DNA of 64,000 nucleotides from Holothuria scabra (Eukaryota; Echinodermata; Holothuroidea; Aspidochirotida; Holothuriidae), in assembly GCA_037179385.1 (NCBI GenBank), contig CM074187.1, positions 11,781,450 through 11,845,449 on the forward strand. Direction: 5' to 3'. The notes beneath the pieces are model-generated. The model did no database searches and had not been told where the DNA came from. It worked only from the letters and a program-made list of their open reading frames with translations. The position numbers and the translations under genes are program-made. Positions within the stretch are counted from its first letter, which is position 1, and each line of letters opens with the position of its first letter. Shown piece by piece: positions 33,800 through 44,169 of the stretch.

Positions 33800-34680
33800 G
33801 GGATATAGGCTAGTTAAAATGGGAGCCATTACAAACAGCTAACTTTGAGAAATTCCACAAATCCCTTCGTTTCTTCCTCATTTTTTATGTTTTAAATTGT
33901 GTTATAATTATTTTGGCCCCGAGTCGTTATTCTAACACTAAGGCCGATAAACAACTTCCCGACCGGGATGGGGCGGCTTCTTCGATAAAGCATGGCCCCT
34001 AACTTATATTGCATATTGCGTCAGTATTTCACAGTGCTAGGGCCAATTCAGAGATAATGAAAATGTTTCAAAAAATGGTTCAAATAATTGTTCTCGCATA
34101 CCTCAAAACCGAGCACAAAACGTGGACTCTTGTGAGTAGATCCTGTATGACTGCTCCGAGTGGAAACCACGGGGGCGAAGCTCTGTCCCAGCATAACTCT
34201 GGGTTATTTTTCAGTTGTCGAATTGGCATATTTGGTGCGACTGGAGTCTGGGGCGAACGGCTTCGACTATGGCAAATGTTATACCGCGTGTTTCCATAGA
34301 AGCTACCACTTTGCTGACCTCCCGCTGGCATCACCCTTGATATTTAAATCATAATAGTTCGTTGTATATTGAAAAGGCATCTTAAATGACATTTAAATTG
34401 GGTGGTACTTTATATACTTGGGGGCAAAAGATTAATTTTTAAATCACCTGGGGCTACGACACGCTATTACATCATGGGAGAAGACTGATATTATCCCAAA
34501 CGGAATATTTCCAATCCGTTGACGTGGCAATTTCCTTCAACCCCGGACGATTGACTCTGTCAATTTTTACTATAAGCAATTACTTTCAAATTTCTCCGTC
34601 CTTAAAATAGCGCTTAATACACCTTATAGCTGTGTCATCTTTGAGAAAACTGTTAGCATTGAGGCATTGCGAATTTGTAT
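33800..34680. other. No gene recognised
   Basis: Mixed sequence without motif matches. Overlapping open frames around 34009-34354 on both strands have no recognisable domain. Confidence 0.35.
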
Positions 34681-34719
34681 TGGAAACAGGGGCGGGATTT
34701 GATGTCTGAAAGTGTGGGG

Positions 34720-34880
34720 GGCGAATTCGGGCAGACTACCAAACGGCGCCGAAGGCGCAGGGGGCGCAAAGAGCTCCCCATAACGGTGTGGGGTCCACGG
34801 GCCCGCCTTAGGGCCCCTGGTGGGGTCCAGGGGCAAAGCCCCTGTGGGGGTTCAGGGGGCGAAGCCCCCGGAAGCGACTG
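34720..34880. repeat. Run of GC-rich short hairpins
   Basis: Within 160 bp there are GGCGCCGAAGGCGC, GGGCCCGCCTTAGGGCCC, GGGGCAAAGCCCC and GGGGGCGAAGCCCCC, each a stem of 5-6 bp with a 3-6 base loop. Similar motifs occur at 43907-43960 in the 43716-44047 element and near 29585-29625. It looks like the interior of a related transposon. Confidence 0.55.
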
Positions 34881-35170
34881 GGTATTTACGAAATTGTAGG
34901 CATGAAAATGATGCATTATATCTTCAACTTAAAATTACATAAGATGAGCGCTTAACAGAACACAAATATTACAGTTGGACTTTCTTCAATTATTTCCTCA
35001 CTCCGTTTGATTAAAGTCGGTGGGAATCGATAATGCAGAGGGTGCGGGGAGGGAGAATGAATTACTTAAAATTGCGGTTCTTCAGGGGCTCCCTCCTCGG
35101 TGCCCCAGATCGTCTCTTCAGAAAGCTAGGGGACTTTTCATGTGATGTGAATTCAGCCCTCGTCTATGAT

Positions 35171-35910
35171 GGGGCGCGCAAAGCGCGCCGAAAAATTTAA
35201 TGTTTCAGACATCTCAGTAATGAAACTGAATGAAAATTAGAGAAAGGATGGGCCACTTTCAACCTTAGCTGAACAACGGTGGCCCCCTAAAGACATTCTT
35301 ACTGAAGCACAGTCTTTTCAGGTGACTTTCACAGAGCCGTTACCTGTAAAGGGGCGCGCGGAGCGCGCCGAAAAAATGAATTTCCACTTCATCTCAATAG
35401 TGAAATTGAAATAAAATTAGACAAAGAGTGGTCCATTTTCACAACAGCTGAATAAAGGTGACCCCAGAGGATATTTGTACAAAGCAAAACCGTACCGTTG
35501 GTTTCCTATAGAGTCCTTTTTATGAGATTTTTATGGAGTCCTTATCTGTGATGTTACACGCGGAACATGCCGAAAAGTGGACTTTTGAGACATCTCAATA
35601 GAGAAATTAATGGAAATTAGAGAAAGGGTGGCCCCTTTTCCCTCCAGCCGAAAAAGAGTGAAGCTCCAGATGAGGGTCAGATAATATCATCGTCCTTTCA
35701 GAGAGCTTGGGGCACTTGGTCGGAGAAGGAGACCAGAAAACGACCGCCTCCCTGCCTCCACCTTGTACTTGTTACGGAAAACCTTCAGCTCTGTACGGCC
35801 CGGACACTGGTGATAAGTTTCAGTGACAATGGAAGAGGTGTTCTACAAGAAGTATCCCCGAATCCTGACATATTTAAAACGGGTGCACGCGAAGCGTGTC
35901 GAAAAAAAAA
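35171..35910. repeat. Tandem array of GC-palindrome units
   Basis: Four units start at about 35171, 35350, 35554 and 35879. Each opens with a GC palindrome followed by GAAAA, then the blocks CATCTCA-TA-TGAAA-TGAA, AAATTAGA-AAAG and TGG-CCATTTTC. The palindromes are GGCGCGCAAAGCGCGCC, GGCGCGCGGAGCGCGCC, a decayed CGCGGAACATGCCG and CACGCGAAGCGTG. Unit lengths grow from about 180 to over 300 bp. No protein is encoded with confidence. Confidence 0.65.
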
Positions 35911-37195
35911 CAGCGTTGAGACATTTATTGGAAGAATATTGTTTTTATTTAGTTTTCAATGCAGTAACCTGTTTAAACATTATACAACTTGATTCAGTAT
36001 CACTTGTGTAGCTCTGTTAGTTCTTGTTTGTACTTTGAAGCAAAACAACCAGACTTAGACGGAAAAATGTGGGGGGGGGGAGCAGGACCCCCGTACCCCC
36101 CGTAACCCCGTCTATGATTGGAAACATGTATTGACACGTGTCCTGAAATGTGTCCATTGTACACATGGTCAAAGAGAAGAAAACAAGAAACGAAAAGAAA
36201 GTTGTAAAGCAAATGAGTCGGAAGAATGTAGAAAACGGAAGTAAAATAAGAAAAGAAAGGCAACTGTAAAACGTGGACAGTTCGATATTAGAAACATTGG
36301 GAACAGCTGTAAAATATTTTAGAGAATAAATGTTTTGTCCCATAATGTACCCTACTTACACGGTTGAAAATGCTAAGCATATCAACATACAAGAATAAGG
36401 CAGACCACTTACTAACAGTTCTCTTTTCAGCGAGGTCGGGTGGAATAGCTAAGTTAGATGAGGTTTTATTGTTAAGTTTAGCACCAATTTGTTTAATTCG
36501 GGCCGGTCCGGGGCACGGAGGAGGGGGAAGAGAAACTTCTTAATCAACCATCTGTAAACAATGGTATTAATGGATACTTCTTTTTTGGTAAGCAAGTAAA
36601 TAAAACATATGACACTATTTAAAATCGACTCAATTGACTTAAATTTGCTCAATACCACTTACCGACTGACTTAATACCAAGGGCGGATCCAGGGAGCGAG
36701 GGGCGACCAACTCCCTTAGGTCGACCAAGAAAAATGAATGAAATTGAGGAAGAAATAAATGAATAAAATTAAATTGAAGGATATTTGTTTTCGGTGTATA
36801 GGACATAGCGAGGTGTGCATGTATACTCCGATCTCAGTTAGATGAAAACTATCATCTCTGGCGTAGCAACGTAACTGAACGTTCATTCAGGTGTCTAGTA
36901 TTTTTGTGTCAAATGCAATGTCTCTCTTACCTTACGTTAAATTGACAAAAGGCTCTTACAAACTACTTTCCACCCTTATGTGAAAAGTCGATCAAAACAA
37001 TGCATCTCAAAGGCGTTTAATATTAAGCTAATTTGCCTTGTTTTGTAAAGTGAAAAACCCACTTTTCACGCGCAACAGACTTGCATACGGTCTTACATGG
37101 TGCATCACCACCAGGATAAAGTCTTCAACAATTAACGAGTATAGGTTTGTGCATTTCTGCACACGGAGAGGGGTTCATCACAGTTTAAACAAGGT
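35911..37195. other. No gene recognised
   Basis: Contains a G-run at 36071-36080 beside CCCCCCGTA words, and near 36682 an AGGGCGGATCCAGGGAG motif of the kind found at DNA-transposon ends. No complete element could be delimited. Confidence 0.35.
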
Positions 37196-37203
37196 GTTGT
37201 CCC

Positions 37204-39500
37204 TTGCAAGGTAACACAAATTGTGAGGATCTCGTTTGTCACTATGAAAAATCTGTTTCAACAATATTGGACAAACATTGCCCTCTTTCTAAAAGGATAC
37301 GCATAATTAGACCACGGGTGCCGTGGTATAATTCATTGATCCATGAAGCCCGTCGAATACGCAGGCGCTGTGAAAACCGATGGCGGAAAAGCCGCCTTGA
37401 AGTTGATAGACAGATCTTTTTGGAACAGAAAGTTGAAGTGGACCGCTTGATCACCCAAGCGAAGTGTGACTTCTTTAAAGATCAGCTCTTTAGTGCTACT
37501 AATAAAGAAGCAATTTAGTGTTCTTAACAAGCTATTAAATTATGATGCGAAAGTTCTACCTTTTTGTGACTCAACATCAATTTTAGCAAATAAATTTGCG
37601 TCTTTCTTCATCGAGAAAGTAAAGAGAATAAGAGACAGTTTGGACTCACATACCCATGGTAGCAGTCATGATGTAAATGAAATGAATAGCTCACAACATA
37701 CTAGAGGTGGAACAAATGTAGTTATTAATGGTCAAATAAGTGGAAGAGGCCAGGATGGTGATCTATCCAGAGATGTTAGTAGGCTGAGTAATCTTAGGCC
37801 AGTGACAGAGGATGAGGTCTATAATCTTTTGAAGAAACTATCAAATAAGTCTTGCCTGCTTGATCCAGCCCCCACCTGGTTTCTGAAGAAACATTCGTCT
37901 TGCTTTGTCCCCTTTTTGACTAAGTTAATAAATGTTTCCTTTTCATCTGGAGTATTTCCTGACTCTCTTAAGGAAGCAATCATTTCTCCAGTCATCAAGA
38001 AGCAGACTCTGGAGAAAAACACCCTCAGTAACTACAGGCCAGTTTCGAACATAAAGGTTCTTGCCAAGATCATTGAAATGGCTGCTGCTAATCGCTTGAC
38101 TGATCACTTAAACAGGAACAATTTGACTGAAAACTATCAATCTGCTTATAAGCCTTTCCACTCTACCGAAACAGCTCTTTTACGAGTTAAAAATGATTTC
38201 TTATCTGCTCTTGACAAGCAACAGGTCGTTCTATTAGTTATGCTGGACTTAAGCGCAGCATTTGATACCATAGACCATTCAATTTTTGTTGACCGTTTAT
38301 TTCAAGATTTTTTCGTCTCAGACACAGCACTGCACTGGTTTGACAGCTATCTGCGTAATCGGAAAAACAGGGTGTGTATTTCCGAAATATCGTCGGAAAC
38401 TCATAACATGGAATACGGCTTCCCTCAAGGATCGATCTTGGGACCACTTGGGTACAGTATATACACACATCCTGTCGGAAAGATAATCCGCAGCCATAAC
38501 ATCGGATATCATATTTATGCTGATGATACGCAAATCTATGTTACTTTTGATCCCAAAATACCAGGTGCCTGCAATGATGCTCTCTGCAAGCTTCAAATCT
38601 GTATCAAACAAATTAAAGATTGGATGGTGGTCAACAAACTACAACTTAATCAATCCAAAACAGAATTCTTTATTGCTGGTTCCTCAAGATCTATTTCCCG
38701 TCTTAATACTGTAATTCTTGACCTGGGTGATGTAAAGATAACACCAACAACATCACTAAGAAATCTTGGAATCATGTTTGACCCTGGATTAACTATGACT
38801 GATCAAATAACTTAACAAGTAACTTATCACGCATACGACGCTTTATGGATACAGCCACATGTAAACTAGCCGTCCAGTCACTTATTTTCTCTCGAATAGA
38901 TTATGGTAATGCATTACTGCTAGGAGCCACTGAACACGATTTAACTCGACTTCAAAGACTGCAGAATAGGGCTGCTCGACTTATTCTTTTAGTCGGACGT
39001 GAATACCCCAGTGCCTTATTATTACAACGTCTTCACTGGCTTCCAGTGAAGACTCGCATTAATTTCAAAATTCTTGTCAATGTTTACAAGTGCTTGCACT
39101 CCCAGGCCCCTAACTATCTTTGTGAACTTATTACTCCGGCAATCTCAACTTACCCTACTCGATCCTCTTGTGACAAACTCCTTCTTCAAATTCCAAAGAC
39201 TCGAACAGTCACTGGTGACAAAGCATTCCAGACAGCTGCTCCACGATTATGGAATGATCTCCCACGAAACATCAGGGAGGCCACTTCCCTTCAAATTTTC
39301 AAATCTCAACTTAAAACTTACCTTTTTGGTTAATCAATTAGCATGCTATGTTTTTTCTTGTACTTAATTTTTCGTTTCTTGTCATTTTAATACCTATATT
39401 TGTATATGTTTTGCATTATGCTTTCATTCTGTAAAGCGCTGTGTTCATTGTTAGGGCGCTATATAAATGCTTTTTGGTATTGGTATTGGTATTGGTATCC
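37204..39500 (+). pseudogene. 5'-truncated L2-type LINE with two frameshifts
   Basis: Three successive open segments make one reverse transcriptase. 37204-37518 gives the linker after the endonuclease (VPWYNSLIHEARRIRRRCEN). 37466-38815 gives the RT core: SNYRPVSNIKVLAKIIE, the catalytic LDLSAAFDTIDH, FPQGSILGPLGYSIY and YADDTQIYV. 38845-39333 gives the C-terminus: RLQNRAARLI, RLHWLPVKTRINFKILVNVY and PRLWNDLPRNIREATSLQIF. Shifts fall near 37509 and 38815-38845, so no intact protein is made. The 3' end has GTAAAGCGC and GGCGCTATATAAATG, the usual L2 ending, then (GGTATT)n at 39476-39498. Confidence 0.88.
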
Positions 39501-40960
39501 CTGGGTAAGGGTTTGCTAGGAATAATTTAGTTGCGAGGGCGGATCCAGGATGTTCTGTTAGGACGGGGTGGCTTGTAAATAGGCTAATCGTTATTTTCAA
39601 TTTTTCTTCAACGAAACCTCCAAACTTTCTCTTCGTGCGCATACTTAATTTTTAGATTTGGCATTCTTTGGGCAATTCGTCGCGTCTGGAAGTGATTTGG
39701 GGTTGCAATACCCATCGGGGGAAAAACTTTTTATTACACCCCTTCTTGAGTCTTCATGCAGGCATTACCATAGTAATATCCTTGTGAACATTTGCGGGGC
39801 TTAGTTTTCACAATCGAAGTTTTATTTCCAATGGACCAATGGTCACATGCCTTTAAACTTCAGTGAAATATTCGAACCACAGTTTCGAGTGAAGGTTTTT
39901 ATAATTAAACACCACTGTAAGGCGGTGACAATAGTCCTTAACACCAGCATCGAGATGTTCATGTTTAAATCTGTTACATAGCATAACGTTTGCAATGTGA
40001 TGAGTATATGGCTATAAATTGAGTATACCACAAATTTACTTGAATATCAACTTTTTCTTCTTCATGTAAAATTCGTTCGGAGTAAAAATACCATGACCAG
40101 CTGAATTGTTCACTGTAAAGAGGTTAGGTGCTCTGCACGGATTTCCTATACATGGACAGATCATACTGCACGGTAGATTTTCGCTACCGTAGTGTGAGAA
40201 AAATCGCACCGAGATGGCTGTCTCCTATGTTTTTGTGTGAAGTTTGGACTTGCTCAAGTATATCACCATACTTTGCAAGAAAGTTGAAATATATTTGAAA
40301 TATGGCAAAGTTAGGTCAAAATCCCTTCACTTATTGCAGGAATATGATATTTCCCCCCATTCAAGTTTAACTTTTGCTTAAAATATTACAGAGTCGTTGT
40401 CAAATCAGACGATTTGTAGATTCACTGCGACCATCTTGGTGCGCCTTTTTTGTCCCAGTCGGTGGCGAACAGCTACGAACAGGACGTACACGTTACATGC
40501 TATGTCCATGTATATAAGTCCATGGTGCTCTGTCATTTGAACTCCAGCTGAAAGTTCCATACAGTTGTGTTCCCATTTTGCTAATTTCTGCACCAAGCCC
40601 GTCTCATGGCAGTCACTGGTCCACTTTCTTTTCTGTTGCAAATGAATCAGTTCTTTAGTTCCGCTTGCAGGGCTTTTGAAGCATTGACGTTATCATAGTA
40701 GTAGTATTTCCTTCACTTGCTGTGACTTCCCACGCCTCAAAAAGAAATCCTACCAGAAATTTTCGCGCCAACGCCTGCATATACAAATATGTTCAAACTT
40801 TAAACATGTGAAGCAGGTTGGAGGAATCGTACCCTGTGGGTGGTTCACACAAACTTTTATCCTGCCGTCATTAAAAATGTTACAAATCCAATGACTTTCG
40901 TGGTGCATCCTGCGCGGTGGTTTAAACAGCTTGTTAGAAGTTGAACCTTAACACCTCAAC
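39501..40960. other. No gene recognised
   Basis: A GAGGGCGGATCCAGGA motif at about 39535, of transposon-end type, is echoed in inverse form (TCCTGGATCCGTCCTTGC) at about 41680. They may bound a 2.1 kb element, but no target duplication is visible. No exon is supported. Confidence 0.35.
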
Positions 40961-40969
40961 TACAGGCGT

Positions 40970-41070
40970 AGCCACGAGAGGGTTTGGGGGGGGGGGGTTA
41001 GAATCCCCAATGACTCAACCTTGCAATGCAAAAAACACCTAAAATAGCGGTTTTCCTCTCAATCCTTAGA
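40970..41070. repeat. Repeat shared with 11805-11925
   Basis: Begins AGGCGTAGCCACGAGAGGGT, has a ten-base G-run, then ACCTTGCAATGCAAAAAACA and CCTAAAATAGCGGTTTT, matching the copy in intron 3 of the ADAM10-like gene. Confidence 0.6.
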
Positions 41071-41713
41071 CACTGGATATCTCTTTAATCAGATAGGCCT
41101 AATACATTGTGCAATGTGATTTGTGTTTTTAATTAACTTTTCTGTCATTTCCAGGAACAGCCTTCCTTCGGTTGGAATGTCGATAATTATAGATCCCTGG
41201 ACATTTACTGGAAAGCACCTCTCATTACCTTGCAAAGAAGCTTCCCCAATCTTTAAATGGGTGAAACTGAAGGGATCGTGGACCATTTCTTCTCTTCTCT
41301 TGAGACACTTTTTAATCAATTTTCTGTGTTCAGATTGTCTCATATTGCTATAGCTTCTGGAGGCTTCCCTCCTGACCCTATCGGGACCATGACGCTGACC
41401 CCTAGACCCCAAACGGTAAAACTAGCACTTCACGCTTGTGAAACACCTTCCGAGCACGTCGATCGCCTCTCACAGTAGTCTTGATCAAGGCGTTCCACTT
41501 CTCAGATTTTACATAATGAGGGCACTTACCATCCAGACTGTAAGTTTCGTTCATTATTGGTGGATGGTGAACAGTTAGAATCAGAAATTGGAATGAGGGC
41601 GGGCTGTATGAGATTTTAAAATAAGTCACTGGAAGATATAACAACGTCGTCTTAACACAAGACTACCCTTACAACAGTTCCTGGATCCGTCCTTGCTTAC
41701 CGCAATCGTTATT

Positions 41714-42280
41714 CCAAGGGGCGAAAACCAAACGATTACTCCCGGAGGAGTTCTGCTCCCTTAAGGAGCTTAACGTCCCAAATGGACAAGTACCCCCTCT
41801 AAAGGGCAAACACTGAGTGGTCCTGCTCTAGACTGGCTGAATAGGACAGAAGCCACAACCTGCCCCTTGGCTCTTCGCCAGAGAGTCGTGGGGACTTTTA
41901 GAAAAAACCGCAATCGTTATTCACTTGGGGTGGGCTGTTTGGGTGTTGGGTGGGTTGGTGCGTGCTTTCCGTTGTCACAGACCTTTGTGTTTCGCGCGTT
42001 GTGTATGTGGATGGTTAAAGGTTAGCGTTTGTGTTTTTGTCCGGCCGGTTTCAGTTCTGTTTGTTGAAACGTGCCTGTTTCTATGTACGTTTTAAAAAGG
42101 AATTCACTTGGGCATGACGTTAAACTGCATCCAGGGTGTGGCGTCTGCTCTATTCAGCCAGTCTAGAGCAGGACCACACATGTTTGCCCCTTTAGAGGGC
42201 GTACTTGTCCATTTGGGACGTTTAGCTCCTTAAGGGAGCAGAACTCCTCCGGGAGTAAATGTTTGGTTTTCGCCCCTTGG
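41714..42280. repeat. Long inverted repeat, 150-bp arms and 267-bp loop
   Basis: The left arm 41714-41863 and the right arm 42131-42280 are inverted copies, alike over nearly their full length with small differences. Shared blocks include CCAAGGGGCGAAAACCAAAC, TCCCGGAGGAGTTCTGCTCC and TGGTCCTGCTCTAGACTGGC. The loop opens with CTCTTCGCCAGAGAGTCG and GGGGACTTTTAGAAAAAA, which recurs just outside the right arm (42281-42322) and, altered, at about 42385-42426. The structure resembles a foldback transposon. No protein is encoded. Confidence 0.8.
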
Positions 42281-42450
42281 CTCTTCGCCAGAGAGTCGAG
42301 GGGACTTTTAGAAAAAAAGTTATTCACTTGGTATTGTTTAAAAAAAAAAAAAACGTTATTCCCTTGGTATTGTTTGGTTTTCGCCCCGGCTCTTTGCCAG
42401 AGAGTCGGGGGACTTTTGAAAAAAGCCCGTTATTCTCTTGGCGGCTACGA
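42281..42450. repeat. Direct repeats next to the inverted repeat
   Basis: CTCTTCGCCAGAGAGTCG plus GGGGACTTTT plus an A-run plus GTTATTCACTTGG occurs at about 41870-41938 and 42281-42335, and a variant GCTCTTTGCCAGAGAGTCGG at about 42388-42442. TTGGTATTGTTT is also repeated at 42329 and 42364. Confidence 0.65.
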
Positions 42451-42712
42451 ATATGTTTTAACATGCACTCCAAGTGTAGGCTACAGCAGTAGCCTACGCC
42501 GTACAAGTGGAAGTTCTGGAAAAAGGCATACAGGTTGACAAGGCAGGTGGATCAAACATCTCTTTTCGCCCGTATCCTCAAGTATTGTTACCCAGGGGTG
42601 TAGATCTGGCTTGTGGTTGGGGAAGGGGTGAAAATTTTTCCAGTTGGTCGGACCATGGATCATGTTCTGGACTGGAATCGTCTATAAGCAATCCACCCAT
42701 TCGAACGCTAGC

Positions 42713-42775
42713 GCACACATACACGCACACACAAACACGCATACACTCGCATATTCACATGCACATACACTCCAA
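42713..42775. repeat. Imperfect (CA)n microsatellite
   Basis: CACACA runs broken by T and G changes. Simple sequence, no further meaning visible. Confidence 0.75.
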
Positions 42776-43715
42776 TTGACGTTTTCTGGAAGCCATGAAG
42801 TAACTTGTACATTAAAATGTACAATTTTTATTCTGCATGTTGTTTTTATTGAACCTGAACTATTGGGGGCAAAAGGATATGTTTGCTCCCAATAATTTTA
42901 TTGGGGTTACTACTGCCCCACCCCACACTGCTTCAAGATTTGCGCGACAGATTTCCTAACTTTCCAACGTACCACTGCACTTGAGCTGGAAACTTTCACA
43001 AGAATGTCGTGGTGTTGAAATGATGTCGACAGCCATTCTTCATTCTTCTGCACGTATTTTTTATTTCAACTCACAAAATTTAAACATTTGAGGAATTTAT
43101 TTCTGGATTTACCTAGGCGAACGGGTGTCAACAGCGTTTTTAAAGGGAGGGGGAACAGGCCCCCAACCTCCGAAGTCAGTCGGGGGGAAATCACTCAGTC
43201 GTGGGATTTACGGTTTCGAGGAATAGGAACAGTTTGAAGATACACGCACTGGGCATTCAACTCTTAATCACACACAAAACCGCATAAAAAATAGGTCCTC
43301 TAAAATTCGACCGGACAGCACAAGTATGCCGATGTGAGTCGGTCGCCAATAACTTAAGTGCAGAAAAGCGAAAAAAGGTCAACAAAATCTGTACCAGTCG
43401 GGGAAATCACAGCACCCCCTCCCCACCTTCAAAATACTGCACACGCCACTGCATGCCAGTCTTAATTCGAGAGCCAAATGTTTGACGGAAGCGAAGAGGT
43501 CGAATTAAGGGACGTCTGCACTACGATGTGTTCATATGAATGGGCACATTATGAACGATGTCAACGTGAAAGTAAATCTCACCCAGTCCCATCGCTTTTG
43601 GGCCCCGCACCGCGGGCCCCGGAGCCCCATGCTTTCTGATTGGGTATTGAAGAAGATAATTTTTAAGTACTTAAAAAGCGAAGTTCGATCCTGCATAAGG
43701 CGGAAGACACTAAAT

Positions 43716-44047
43716 CATGGGCGCAAATCCCGGGGGGGGGGGGCAAGGGGCCTTCGTCCCCTCAAGTGAAAAAGTGGGGGCCAAATCGTAATTTGGTCCC
43801 CCAAAAATTTGAGTAGACCTAAAAATATGGTCACCTTTTTTCGTTTTTTTTTTCATTCAAAAACAGTTTTTCTGAAGCTTTGAAAACGCCAGAGCACAAG
43901 AGCTTTCGGGGGCTTCGCCCCTGGATCCCACCAGGAGTCCTTTGGGGCTTCGCGCTCGCGGTGCCCGCCAAGCGTGCACAGTTTAGTACTCATGGGCACA
44001 TCATAAGCATTTTCGCCCCCACTCTCAAACAGAGATTTGCGCCCCTG
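43716..44047 (-). mobile_element. Small DNA transposon with perfect 8-bp target duplication
   Basis: The ends are CATGGGCGCAAATC and GATTTGCGCCCCTG, inverted repeats with one mismatch. CACTAAAT flanks it on both sides (43708-43715 and 44048-44055). The interior has a ten-base G-run and GGGGGCTTCGCCCC hairpins. Its ends resemble those of the 26936-27217 element but the bodies differ. Non-autonomous. Confidence 0.8.
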
Positions 44048-44107
44048 CACTAAATAGCCTAACCCTTATCAGCGCGGGACATGACCTAGTGCGGAAAATG
44101 TGTAATA

Positions 44108-44164
44108 ACCAGGGAGGTGTTACTAGATTCTCGATGGACCGCCATCTAATAACACCTCCCTGGT
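44108..44164. other. 57-nt hairpin, 20-bp stem
   Basis: The arm ACCAGGGAGGTGTTACTAGA (44108-44127) pairs with TCTAATAACACCTCCCTGGT (44145-44164) with a single mismatch, over a 17-nt loop. The pairing stops abruptly at both outer ends. The size is that of a microRNA precursor, but a small foldback repeat is equally possible. No copy was noticed elsewhere in the window. Confidence 0.6.
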
Positions 44165-44169
44165 ATAAC

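Noticed and set aside
41089..41412. 107-codon open frame on the minus strand
   Set aside because: No recognisable domain; lies between repeats and has an equally long frame on the other strand.
39535..41695. A single 2.1 kb transposon bounded by GGGCGGATCCAGGA and its inverse
   Set aside because: Only the short end motif is mirrored; no target duplication and no shared subterminal sequence.
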